Of a DNA stretch of 45,641 nt, positions 30,919 to 40,864 are shown one piece after another. The notes below the pieces were generated by a model. That model worked only from the letters and a program-made list of their open reading frames with translations. It ran no database searches and was not told where the DNA came from. Source of the stretch: an uncultured Pelagibacteraceae bacterium (GTDB taxonomy: Bacteria > Pseudomonadota > Alphaproteobacteria > Pelagibacterales > AG-422-B15); assembly GCA_902584815.1 (NCBI GenBank), contig CACIBF010000008.1:1-45641 (forward strand). The letters are read 5' to 3'. Both the position numbers and the translations under genes were made by a program. Position 1 is the stretch's first letter; each line of letters begins with the position of its first letter.

Positions 30919-32325
30919 ATGAATTTTTTACGGAATTTTTCTATTTATATAATTGTACTTATTTCAACAGCACAAGCATCTTATAGTTTTACAGGACCAA
31001 ATTCATTTTCTGATCTTGCTGAAAGGTTATCACCCTCAGTAGTTAATATTTCAACCACAGGAACTGTCAAAACAAATCAAAATTCACAACCATCCTTAGA
31101 AGATTTTTTTAATTTTCCATTTAATGTTCCAAGACAGCAACAGCCTTCAGAAAGAACAGTCCAATCTCTAGGATCTGGTTTTGTTATATCAGAAGATGGA
31201 TATATAGTTACAAACAATCATGTAGTTGAAAATGCAACTGACATCACTGCAACATTCACAGACGGTTTAAAGCTTGAAGCGGTTCTGATTGCTACAGATA
31301 AAGAAACAGATTTGGCTTTGCTTAAAGTTGAGCCAGAAAAAAGATTGCCAGCCCTAAGCTTTGGAGACTCTGATAGCGCCAAGGTTGGTAATTGGGTTAT
31401 GGCAATAGGAAATCCTTATGGACTAGGCGGTACTGTTACAGCTGGAATTGTGTCAGCAAGAGGAAGAATGCTTGGTGGAAGATATGACAACTTTATTCAA
31501 ACTGATGCATCTATAAATCGAGGAAATTCTGGAGGGCCATTGTTTGATTTAGATGGCAATGTAATAGGCGTTAATACAGCAATTATATCTCCAAGTGGTG
31601 GTTCAATAGGCATTGGTTTTGCAATTCCATCAAACCTTGCAAAAAATATAATTGATCAATTGCAAACTAATGGTGAAATTGAGCGTGCTTGGCTAGGGGT
31701 GAGAATACAGGAAGTCTCTGATGAAATTGCTCAAAGTGTTGGATTAGAGAAAACATATGGAGCATTAGTGCAGGGATTAACTCCAGATAGTCCAGCTCTG
31801 AAAGATGGTATTCAGGAGGGAGATATTATTATTGAGTTTAATGGTCAAGAAGTTGAGTCAGTAAAAACACTTCCAAGACTTGTAGCTGGCGCTGAAATTG
31901 GTCGCCCAGCCAAAGTTCTGGTTTGGCGAAATGAAAGAGAAGTGATGCTCAATGTCAATTTAGGTAAACAACCTAGTTTGGATGAGTTAGCGGCAATAGA
32001 AAGTAATGATAACAGCGTATTCATTAAAGAATTAGGTATTAAGGTAAGAAAATTATCAAATGATGATAAGTCAAGTTTAAAATTAGCCACTGCACTTGAA
32101 GGAGTGATAATAACTGAATTAAGCCAAGACTCTTTTCTATTAAGGCAAAATATTTCACCTGATGATATAATTATTGAAATTCAAAATAGACCTGTAAAAA
32201 GTGGATCTGATGTTTTATCGATAATTAAAGATGTAGTTGCTGATGGTAAAGAAAATGTATTGATAGTTTTTTACGGTGGACCTAATACAAGAAAGTATAT
32301 TGGGGCCAAGCTCTCTTTAGATTAA
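30919..32325 (+). CDS. degP: Periplasmic serine protease of the DegP/Do (HtrA) family
   Basis: Envelope protease-chaperone for misfolded proteins. The 468-residue product has an N-terminal signal sequence (about residues 1-24) and a trypsin-like domain with catalytic H101 (TNNHVV), D131 (ETDLALLKV) and S204 (GNSGGPLF). Two PDZ domains follow, one near residues 250-350 (WLGVRIQEV, GALVQGLTPDSPALKDGI) and a more divergent one near 370-465. The degP/degQ distinction cannot be made firmly. It ends the HflKC-DUF2065 run; miaA starts 12 bp later. Confidence 0.95.
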   Translation: MNFLRNFSIYIIVLISTAQASYSFTGPNSFSDLAERLSPSVVNISTTGTVKTNQNSQPSLEDFFNFPFNVPRQQQPSERTVQSLGSGFVISEDGYIVTNNHVVENATDITATFTDGLKLEAVLIATDKETDLALLKVEPEKRLPALSFGDSDSAKVGNWVMAIGNPYGLGGTVTAGIVSARGRMLGGRYDNFIQTDASINRGNSGGPLFDLDGNVIGVNTAIISPSGGSIGIGFAIPSNLAKNIIDQLQTNGEIERAWLGVRIQEVSDEIAQSVGLEKTYGALVQGLTPDSPALKDGIQEGDIIIEFNGQEVESVKTLPRLVAGAEIGRPAKVLVWRNEREVMLNVNLGKQPSLDELAAIESNDNSVFIKELGIKVRKLSNDDKSSLKLATALEGVIITELSQDSFLLRQNISPDDIIIEIQNRPVKSGSDVLSIIKDVVADGKENVLIVFYGGPNTRKYIGAKLSLD

Positions 32326-32337
32326 AAAATCTTTTAA

Positions 32338-33216
32338 ATGAATAAAAAAAAAGCGCTTGTAATTTTTGGCCCTACAGCAAGCGGAAAATCTTCAAAGGCA
32401 ATTCAAGTTGCTAAAAAATATAATTCTACAATAATTAACGCCGATAGTATTCAAGTATACCAAGATTTAAGATTAATTACTTCACGCCCTTCAATTGAGG
32501 ATGAAAAAAACTTCGATCATAAGCTATATGGATTTCTTCAAGGCAATCAAAACTGTACGGTTTCTATGTGGCTAGAATTAATAAAAAAAGAAATCAAAGT
32601 ATCTTTTGATAATGATAAGTTGCCAATAATAGTAGGTGGGACAGGAATGTATTTGAAAAGCCTTATTGATGGAATATCAATGATTCCAAATATACCTATA
32701 AGTGTTAAAGAAGAGACTAAAAAAAAAGTGAAGAAAAAAGGACTAAAGTATATTTATGAAATCTTATTGAATGAAAATGCCAGTCTTAAATTAAACCCAA
32801 ATGACACTCAAAGAATTCAAAGGGCATATAATGTTTTTGTGAGTACAGGCAAGATGATTGAAGAATGGAATTTAAAAAATAAAAAAGTAATTGAGGATTT
32901 GGAATTTGATATATTTATTCAAGATTTTGACAGGTTAGAAATTTACAATAATAGTGAAAGTAGGTTTGATAAAATGATAGAGAGCGGAGGCATTGATGAA
33001 GTAAAGAAAATGCTTGAAATGAATTATGACCCAAGCTTATCTATTATGAAAGCAATTGGGGTAAGAGAGATATCTAAATACCTAAATAATGAAATTTCAC
33101 TCTTAGATGCATCAAATTTAGCAAAACAAAAAACAAGAAATTATATCAAAAGGCAAATTACTTGGATAAAAGGTAATAATATTACAAAAAATTGCGATAT
33201 TAAGAAATATTTATAA
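32338..33216 (+). CDS. miaA: tRNA dimethylallyltransferase MiaA
   Basis: Adds a dimethylallyl group to A37 of tRNAs reading UNN codons. The 292-residue product starts with the P-loop GPTASGKS (11-18) and the substrate block INADSIQVYQDLRLITSRPS. IVGGTGMYLKSLIDG follows, then NDTQRIQRAYNVF and a C-terminal GVREISKYLNNEISL with the final RNYIKRQITWIKGN helix. It is at the short end of the family but carries all recognisable blocks. It is codirectional with degP and followed by a 92-bp gap containing the ilv promoter candidate. Confidence 0.95.
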   Translation: MNKKKALVIFGPTASGKSSKAIQVAKKYNSTIINADSIQVYQDLRLITSRPSIEDEKNFDHKLYGFLQGNQNCTVSMWLELIKKEIKVSFDNDKLPIIVGGTGMYLKSLIDGISMIPNIPISVKEETKKKVKKKGLKYIYEILLNENASLKLNPNDTQRIQRAYNVFVSTGKMIEEWNLKNKKVIEDLEFDIFIQDFDRLEIYNNSESRFDKMIESGGIDEVKKMLEMNYDPSLSIMKAIGVREISKYLNNEISLLDASNLAKQKTRNYIKRQITWIKGNNITKNCDIKKYL

Positions 33217-33255
33217 AGTATTAATATAATTTACTTTCCACATATTAATAATTAT

Positions 33256-33284
33256 TTGACATTTCTAGAAAATGCTCATAAACA
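33256..33284 (+). promoter_or_regulatory. Likely promoter of the ilvI-ilvH-ilvC operon
   Basis: A perfect -35 TTGACA at 33256-33261 is followed after 17 bp by TAAACA (33279-33284), 24 bp before the ilvI ATG. The -10 is imperfect, but the exact -35 hexamer in a 92-bp gap at an operon boundary is good support. GAGAGG sits 6 nt before the ATG as the ribosome site. Confidence 0.45.
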
Positions 33285-33308
33285 AGCCATCTTAATCGAG
33301 AGGTAAAT

Positions 33309-35084
33309 ATGGTTAATATTCAATTATCAGGTGCTGAAATGGTTTTAAAAGCTTTTGAAGATCATGGCGTTGATACAATATTCGGCTATCCAGGTGGAGC
33401 TGTTTTGCCCATATATGATGAGCTCGCAAAAAGATCGGCATCAAAAGATAATAAGCCTATGAGGCATTTCTTAGTGCGTCATGAACAAGGTGCATCACAC
33501 GCGGCTGAGGGATATGCCAGATCTTCTGGTAAAGTTGGAGTTTTGTTAGTCACATCGGGTCCTGGTGTAACAAATGCTGTTACTGGTTTAACAGATGCAC
33601 TAATGGACTCCATTCCATTAGTTTGTATAAGTGGACAGGTTCCAAGTCATCTAATTGGAACGGATGCTTTTCAAGAATGTGACACAGTGGGAATCACAAG
33701 GCCTTGCACAAAACATAATTGGCTAGTTAAAGATATTAATGACTTATCAAGAATACTTCATGAGGCATTCTATGTTGCATCAAATGGAAGACCAGGCCCT
33801 GTCTTAGTTGATATTCCAAAAGATATACAGTTTCAAACAGGTACCTATATTGGCCCCGAGACTGTTAAGCATAAGTCATATCGTCCAAAGCTTAAAGCAA
33901 GCATTGATACAATTGATGAGGCTTTACAACTAATCTCTTCAGCTGAAAAACCTGTTTTTTACACAGGTGGAGGCGTTATAAATTCTGGAAATGCCGCTGT
34001 TCAATTATTAAGAGAGTTCGTGAGACTTACTGGATTTCCAATTACATCTACTCTCCAAGGTTTGGGAGCGTTCCCAGGCGACGATAATCAGTTTATTGGA
34101 ATGCTTGGAATGCATGGAACATATGAAGCAAACATGACAATGAATCAATGTGACTTAATGATCAATATTGGAGCACGATTTGATGATCGAATAACTGGAA
34201 AGGTTGAAGAATTTTCGCCTAACTCTAAAAAGATACACATTGATATTGATCCATCATCAATTAATAAAACAGTTAATGTAGATGTTCCAATAATTGGGGA
34301 TGTTGCTCATGTGTTAGAAGATGCAATTAAGCTATGGAAGACTAAGGTATATAAAACAAATAAAGCTGAGATAAAAAATTGGTGGAGTACAATTGATCAA
34401 TGGAGAAAAAAAGACTCTTTAAAATTCGATCAAGGAAAGAAGACAATCAAGCCCCAGTATGCAATTCAAAGACTTTATGAATTAACTAAAGATCAAGATA
34501 CTTTTGTTACAACCGAAGTTGGGCAGCATCAAATGTGGGCTGCGCAGCATTATAAATTTTCGAAACCTAATAGGTGGATTACCTCTGGTGGTCTTGGAAC
34601 TATGGGATTTGGTTTTCCTGCTGCTTTGGGCGTTCAAGTTGCATATCCTGAAAAGCTTGTGATTGATATAGCTGGCGAGGCATCGATACTGATGTGCATT
34701 CAAGAAATGTCCACAGCTATACAACACAAGTTACCTGTAAAGATATTTATTATAAACAATCAGTACATGGGAATGGTCCGTCAATGGCAAGAGCTACTTC
34801 ATGATAAGAGGTACTCTCATAGTTATACAGACTCGTTGCCTGATTTTGTAAAGTTAGCTGAGGCATATGGCGCAAAAGGAATAAGAGTTGAAGATCCTAA
34901 AGATTTAGATAAATCAATAAAAGAAATGATTGATTACGATGGTCCTGTAATATTTGATTGTGTTGTTGATCAAAACGAAAATGTTTTTCCGATGATTCCT
35001 TCGGGCAAGTCTCACAGTGATATGCTGCTTGGAGATGAAACCGAGAAAAGTGAAATTTCCGATGAAGGAAAGGTTCTAGTTTAA
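33309..35084 (+). CDS. ilvI: Acetolactate synthase large (catalytic) subunit
   Basis: Thiamine-diphosphate enzyme for the first common step of branched-chain amino-acid synthesis. The 591-residue product has GYPGGAVLPIYDEL and HEQGASHAAEGYARSSG with the catalytic Glu. Further blocks are TSGPGVTNAVTGLTDALMDS, AFQECDTVGITRPCTKHNW, and a C-terminal TPP domain. In the metal-binding motif the sequence reads DIAGEASILM, so the usual Asp of GDA/GDG is Glu. The downstream NN of INNQYMGMVRQWQ is normal. It could equally be named ilvB. The stop overlaps the ilvH ATG by one base. Confidence 0.95.
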   Translation: MVNIQLSGAEMVLKAFEDHGVDTIFGYPGGAVLPIYDELAKRSASKDNKPMRHFLVRHEQGASHAAEGYARSSGKVGVLLVTSGPGVTNAVTGLTDALMDSIPLVCISGQVPSHLIGTDAFQECDTVGITRPCTKHNWLVKDINDLSRILHEAFYVASNGRPGPVLVDIPKDIQFQTGTYIGPETVKHKSYRPKLKASIDTIDEALQLISSAEKPVFYTGGGVINSGNAAVQLLREFVRLTGFPITSTLQGLGAFPGDDNQFIGMLGMHGTYEANMTMNQCDLMINIGARFDDRITGKVEEFSPNSKKIHIDIDPSSINKTVNVDVPIIGDVAHVLEDAIKLWKTKVYKTNKAEIKNWWSTIDQWRKKDSLKFDQGKKTIKPQYAIQRLYELTKDQDTFVTTEVGQHQMWAAQHYKFSKPNRWITSGGLGTMGFGFPAALGVQVAYPEKLVIDIAGEASILMCIQEMSTAIQHKLPVKIFIINNQYMGMVRQWQELLHDKRYSHSYTDSLPDFVKLAEAYGAKGIRVEDPKDLDKSIKEMIDYDGPVIFDCVVDQNENVFPMIPSGKSHSDMLLGDETEKSEISDEGKVLV

Positions 35085-35590
35085 TGGAAGATAATTTAAC
35101 AAAGAATACTGTATCAGTTCTTGTTGACAATGAGCCAGGAGTATTAGCTCGTGTTATTGGGCTTATTTCTGGAAGAGGTTATAACATTGACAGTCTTACT
35201 GTTGCCGAAGTGGATGCAGAAAAACATATCTCAAGAATTACAATTGTTACTCCTGGGAGTGAGGAAACAGTTAATAAGCTAATTTCACAACTTGAAAAAT
35301 TAGTGCCAGTTAGCAGAGCTGCGAACGTTACTTTTGAAAAAAAGGGCATTGAAAGAGAAATGGCATTGGTTAAGATACTTTCAACTGGTGAAAAAAGAGT
35401 TGAATCTATGAGGTTGTCTGAAGTGTTTAGAGCAAAAATTATTGATACGACACATGATTCTTTTGTTTTTGAATTAAATGGATCTCCTCATAAAATTGAT
35501 GCGTTTATTAATTTAATGAAACCTTTAGGGCTATCAGAGGTTTCTCGAACTGGTGTTGTTGCAATTGCACGTGGCACTGAAAAAATGTAA
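35084..35590 (+). CDS. ilvH: Acetolactate synthase small (regulatory) subunit
   Basis: Regulatory partner of IlvI that confers valine feedback control. The 168-residue product has an N-terminal ACT domain (VSVLVDNEPGVLARVIGLIS, GRGYNIDSLTVAEVD) and the C-terminal domain KISTGEKRVESMRLSEVFR-like sequence, with FELNGSPHKIDAFINLMKP and a terminal GVVAIARGTE. Length is standard. It overlaps ilvI by one base and is followed 9 bp later by ilvC, making one operon. Confidence 0.97.
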   Translation: MEDNLTKNTVSVLVDNEPGVLARVIGLISGRGYNIDSLTVAEVDAEKHISRITIVTPGSEETVNKLISQLEKLVPVSRAANVTFEKKGIEREMALVKILSTGEKRVESMRLSEVFRAKIIDTTHDSFVFELNGSPHKIDAFINLMKPLGLSEVSRTGVVAIARGTEKM

Positions 35591-35596
35591 GGATAA

Positions 35597-36619
<1,023 letters not shown>

Positions 36620-36643
36620 ATTAAATAGCAATACTTTGATAGT

Positions 36644-36669
36644 TTTTAAGCCAATTTATTGGCTTAAAA
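36644..36669 (+). terminator. Inverted repeat after ilvC, possible terminator
   Basis: TTTTAAGCCAA (36644-36654) pairs with TTGGCTTAAAA (36659-36669) around a TTTA loop, giving an 11-bp stem 24 bp after the ilvC stop. There is no free U-tract after the stem on the plus strand, so it is not a textbook intrinsic terminator. It may still end or stabilise the ilv transcript. Confidence 0.4.
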
Positions 36670-36679
36670 CACTAACCTA

Positions 36680-36706
36680 TTGATTTATATTAAAAATAAA
36701 TATAAA
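36680..36706 (+). promoter_or_regulatory. Possible promoter upstream of the leucine leader
   Basis: TTGATT (36680-36685) is followed after a short 15-bp spacer by TATAAA (36701-36706), 31 bp before the leader ATG. The spacer is shorter than ideal and the DNA is AT-rich, so confidence is low; placement between the post-ilvC hairpin and the leader is what makes it plausible. Confidence 0.27.
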
Positions 36707-36736
36707 CATAGCATAACTAACGTTATTGAACGCACT

Positions 36737-36850
36737 ATGAAAAAATTGGTTAGAAATAGTAAAATATCTAAATATTTAAACACCATTAGTGCGCCTTTAT
36801 CCCAAATCTTATTGCTGTTAAATCTGCTTAGCAGCCCCTGGGCGAAATAA
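36737..36850 (+). CDS. leuL: Leucine-rich leader peptide of leuA (attenuator peptide)
   Basis: A 37-codon reading frame starting MKKLVRN and ending SPWAK, with the block ILLLLNLL (36806-36829). Six leucines fall within seven consecutive codons there: TTA, TTG, CTG, TTA, then Asn, CTG, CTT. The TAA at 36848-36850 lies just before a GC-rich hairpin region, and leuA begins 63 bp later. Leu-rich leaders are the hallmark of transcription attenuation of leucine biosynthesis: ribosomes stalling at Leu codons under starvation change downstream RNA pairing. There is no strong Shine-Dalgarno, so the start (ATG 36737 or TTG 36746) is less certain than the stop. It is too short to be found by standard gene calling. 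Confidence 0.8.
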   Translation: MKKLVRNSKISKYLNTISAPLSQILLLLNLLSSPWAK

Positions 36851-36865
36851 TTTCAGCTGCAGGGG
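36824..36865 (+). promoter_or_regulatory. leu attenuator: mutually exclusive RNA hairpins
   Basis: Three segments can pair in alternative ways. CTGC (36824-36827, inside the last two Leu codons) pairs with GCAG (36831-36834). CCCCTG (36835-36840) pairs with CAGGGG (36860-36865). GCAG can also pair with CTGC (36857-36860), which excludes the second stem because base 36860 is shared. The block is conspicuously GC-rich against its surroundings. The stem is followed by ATACTTAATTTT, a poor U-tract, so the exact outcome (terminator or other) is unclear. A ribosome held at the Leu codons would cover the first arm. Confidence 0.55.
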
Positions 36866-36913
36866 ATACTTAATTTTAACACATTTAATAAGTAATAAGA
36901 GGAATTATTGGAA

Positions 36914-38467
36914 ATGACACAAGATAAAAACAATATAAAGATTTTTGACACGACTATGAGAGACGGCGAACAGTCTCCCGGAGCGTCAATGAATATTGAA
37001 GAGAAAATTAAAATTGCTCAGGCTTTAGAGACTCTTGGAGTTGATATTATTGAAGCGGGTTTTCCCGCAGCATCAAAAGGTGATTTTAATGCAGTAAAAG
37101 AAATCTCTTCAATTATAAAAAAATCACAAGTATGCGCTTTGAGTAGAGCATCCCAAAGTGATATTCAGTCAGCAGCAGATGCTCTTAAGAATGCTGCTCG
37201 ACCTAGAATTCATACATTTATTTCGACAAGTAAGCTGCATATGAAGCATAAATTACAGCTAGACCCAGATCAGGTATATCAAAAGGTAATTGACAGTGTT
37301 TCATTCGCAAGGAATTTATGTGATGATGTTGAATGGTCCTGTGAGGATGGTACCCGTACTAATTTAGACTTTATGTGTAAAACTGTTGAAGCAGCAATTA
37401 AAAATGGGGCTTCAACAATAAATATTCCTGATACAGTAGGTTACTCAGTCCCTGAGGAATTTACACATATCATAACACATCTAATAAATAGTGTTCCTAA
37501 TATTGATAAAGTAACATTATCTACTCATTGTCATAATGATTTAGGTCTAGCAGTAGCAAATTCCCTTGCGGGAGTGAAAGCGGGAGCGAGACAAATCGAG
37601 TGCACAATTAATGGCCTAGGAGAGAGAGCTGGCAATGCTGCCTTGGAAGAAGTTGTAATGGCAATCCGAACCCGAAATGATTTAATGCCATTTGAAACAA
37701 ATATCAAAACTGAACAATTAAGTAAGACATCAAAATTAGTATCTACTGTTACTGGGTTCCCTGTGCAATTTAATAAAGCAATTGTAGGTAAAAATGCTTT
37801 TGCTCATGAAGCGGGCATTCATCAAGATGGAATGTTAAAAAATGCAAAAACATACGAGATTATGACACCAGAAAGTGTAGGTGTTTCAGAATCTAATCTA
37901 GTTATGGGAAAACACTCAGGAAGACATGCTTTCAAGCAAAAGGTAATTGAGCTTGGTTATAATGTTGGTGATAATGCTATCGAGGAAGCATTTGAAAACT
38001 TCAAATCTTTAGCTGATAAGAAAAAAAACTTATACGACGAGGATATTGCTGCAATTATTGAAGATCAAGCAATAAGAGTTAATGATAATATTTCGCTTAT
38101 CGATCTTCAGGTAATAGCAGGCACAAAAGGACCTCAAAAGGCCACTATTTCATTAGAAATTTTTGGAGATACAAAAGAAATAGCTTCTACAGGCGATGGG
38201 CCAGTAGATGCAATATTTAACGGACTAAGTAAATTAATACCTCATTCTGCAAAGCTTTTACTTTATCAAGTGCATGCTGTTACAGAAGGTACGGATGCGC
38301 AAGCCGAAGTTTCTGTCAGATTATCAGAAAAAGGTAAATCAGTTGTTGGTCAAGGCTCTCATACAGATACCCTAGTTGCCTCTGCAAAAGCATATATAAA
38401 TGCACTAAATAAACTAATCGTTAAAAGGGAAAAAACTGAACCAAAACAAATGTCGGTAACGTCATAA
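36914..38467 (+). CDS. leuA: 2-isopropylmalate synthase LeuA
   Basis: First committed enzyme of leucine synthesis, condensing acetyl-CoA with 2-ketoisovalerate. The product has 517 residues from the ATG at 36914. A TTG at 36908 would add two residues and lies nearer the AGAGGA ribosome site, so it is possible. The TIM-barrel start has FDTTMRDGEQSPGASM, with LSTHCHNDLGLAVANSLAG providing metal-ligand His. INGLGERAGNAALEEV and FAHEAGIHQDGMLKN follow. The C-terminal LeuA dimer domain, the leucine feedback site, spans about residues 385-510 (VDAIFNGLSKLIP). Expression is probably under the leader peptide upstream. mreB follows in 18 bp. Confidence 0.96.
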   Translation: MTQDKNNIKIFDTTMRDGEQSPGASMNIEEKIKIAQALETLGVDIIEAGFPAASKGDFNAVKEISSIIKKSQVCALSRASQSDIQSAADALKNAARPRIHTFISTSKLHMKHKLQLDPDQVYQKVIDSVSFARNLCDDVEWSCEDGTRTNLDFMCKTVEAAIKNGASTINIPDTVGYSVPEEFTHIITHLINSVPNIDKVTLSTHCHNDLGLAVANSLAGVKAGARQIECTINGLGERAGNAALEEVVMAIRTRNDLMPFETNIKTEQLSKTSKLVSTVTGFPVQFNKAIVGKNAFAHEAGIHQDGMLKNAKTYEIMTPESVGVSESNLVMGKHSGRHAFKQKVIELGYNVGDNAIEEAFENFKSLADKKKNLYDEDIAAIIEDQAIRVNDNISLIDLQVIAGTKGPQKATISLEIFGDTKEIASTGDGPVDAIFNGLSKLIPHSAKLLLYQVHAVTEGTDAQAEVSVRLSEKGKSVVGQGSHTDTLVASAKAYINALNKLIVKREKTEPKQMSVTS

Positions 38468-39526
<1,059 letters not shown>

Positions 39527-39542
39527 AGTTTGAAAAATAATT

Positions 39543-40361
39543 GTGAGATACAGTAGAAATACTTTTTTCTATTCATTAAGTAGTAAGTCAAGAAAACTTA
39601 TTCTTATTGCTTCTCTCTTAGTATTTTTTTTAATTCTAGTGTTATCTAGATTTGATACGTCAAATTTATCGAATAGCATAAGAGCTTCTTCATCTGAATT
39701 ATCATTTAATTTATCATCAATTATTGCTTCACCTGTTAAATTGATGATTTCTGGATACAATAAAATTATTGATATCAGTAGAGTGTACCAAGAAAATGAA
39801 GAATTGAGAGAATTGCAGCTTTCAGAGTCAATTAGTTTTCAAGAAATTATTGAAATGAAATTAAAGATTGAAGAATATGAGAGACTATTGAATACATTTA
39901 ATGACAATGAATTTAATTTTAAAACTGCTCGAGTGATATCAAAAATATCAAATAATTATCTCAACTCCATTACTGTTACATCTGGTGAAATTAATGGCAC
40001 AAAGTCTGGTATGCCAATTCTGGGTCTAAAAGGATTAGTCGGATTTGTTGATCAAGTAAGAAAAAATACCTCTGTTGCAATTTTATTATCAAATATTAGT
40101 AGCAGGATACCAGTTTCGATTTCTAATAATAGTTACCAAGCAATCATGATCGGCCAAGGCTTTAAAAATCCAAAAATTGTTTTCGCTAAAGATAGAGAAT
40201 TGATAAGTGTTGGCGATACAATTAGTACTTCTGGAAGAGGGGGTATATTCCCTCCATTTATTTTAATTGGTCAAGTTAGCTCTATAACTGATAATGACAT
40301 TGAAGTTAAACTATTTGAAGATATTGAAAAACTTACACATGTGAGGATTTTAGAATATTAA
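39543..40361 (+). CDS. mreC: Rod shape-determining protein MreC
   Basis: Bitopic membrane scaffold linking MreB, MreD, PBP2 and RodA. The 272-residue product starts with GTG, 16 bp after mreB. It has a basic cytoplasmic tail, a membrane segment at about residues 18-38, a coiled-coil stretch (YQENEELRELQLSE to LLNTF, about 80-120) and a two-barrel periplasmic domain with GINGTKSGMPIL-like sequence, GLVGFVDQVRKNTSVAILLS and DTISTSGRGGIFPPFILIGQV. The last block is the MreC signature. It is 5 bp before mreD. Confidence 0.95.
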   Translation: MRYSRNTFFYSLSSKSRKLILIASLLVFFLILVLSRFDTSNLSNSIRASSSELSFNLSSIIASPVKLMISGYNKIIDISRVYQENEELRELQLSESISFQEIIEMKLKIEEYERLLNTFNDNEFNFKTARVISKISNNYLNSITVTSGEINGTKSGMPILGLKGLVGFVDQVRKNTSVAILLSNISSRIPVSISNNSYQAIMIGQGFKNPKIVFAKDRELISVGDTISTSGRGGIFPPFILIGQVSSITDNDIEVKLFEDIEKLTHVRILEY

Positions 40362-40366
40362 ATATA

Positions 40367-40864
40367 ATGAAAACTCAATCGTCTTTAATTAATTTAAATA
40401 ATTTTCAAAATTCTATATTCCATTTTTTATTTATTTTTATTCTTTCATCACAAATTATCGTAACGAATTCTTATTTAAATATATTGTATGTATTAGGGTT
40501 GATGATTTTTATAAGAGCTGAATACGAATATAACTGGAAACTGATATTATTAATTTCATTTTATGGGCTATACCAAGATACGCTTTTGGGCTTTCAATTT
40601 GGATTTTCTTCTTTATTTTTTTTATTTTTTTTCTTTTTGGGTCAGATTTCTAATTTAGTTTCAGGGACAGGCTCTTTTTTAATGAATGTATATTTTTTTG
40701 CATTTGGAGTATTTTTATTATCACTTTTAGAGGGGTTTTTTCTATTCTTTAGCCATAGTATTGTTATTGATTTTTATAAAGTATTTATCAATATGATTTT
40801 GACGATTATTTTATTTTTACTTATAAAAAGATTTTTTAATTCTTTCGTATCATCAAATGTTTGA
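40367..40864 (+). CDS. mreD: Rod shape-determining membrane protein MreD
   Basis: Small integral membrane protein of the elongasome. The 165-residue product has about five to six hydrophobic segments. The segment GLYQDTLLGFQFGFSSL around residue 65 resembles the GLLxDxLxGxPLGxxxL block of the family. Sequence conservation is weak, and identity rests heavily on position between mreC and mrdA, with which it overlaps by 8 bp. Confidence 0.87.
   Translation: MKTQSSLINLNNFQNSIFHFLFIFILSSQIIVTNSYLNILYVLGLMIFIRAEYEYNWKLILLISFYGLYQDTLLGFQFGFSSLFFLFFFFLGQISNLVSGTGSFLMNVYFFAFGVFLLSLLEGFFLFFSHSIVIDFYKVFINMILTIILFLLIKRFFNSFVSSNV

Noticed and set aside
36644-36913. Riboswitch or T-box ahead of leuA
   Set aside because: No T-box specifier or antiterminator motif was seen. 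The Leu-rich reading frame with adjacent alternative stems explains the GC-rich block better.
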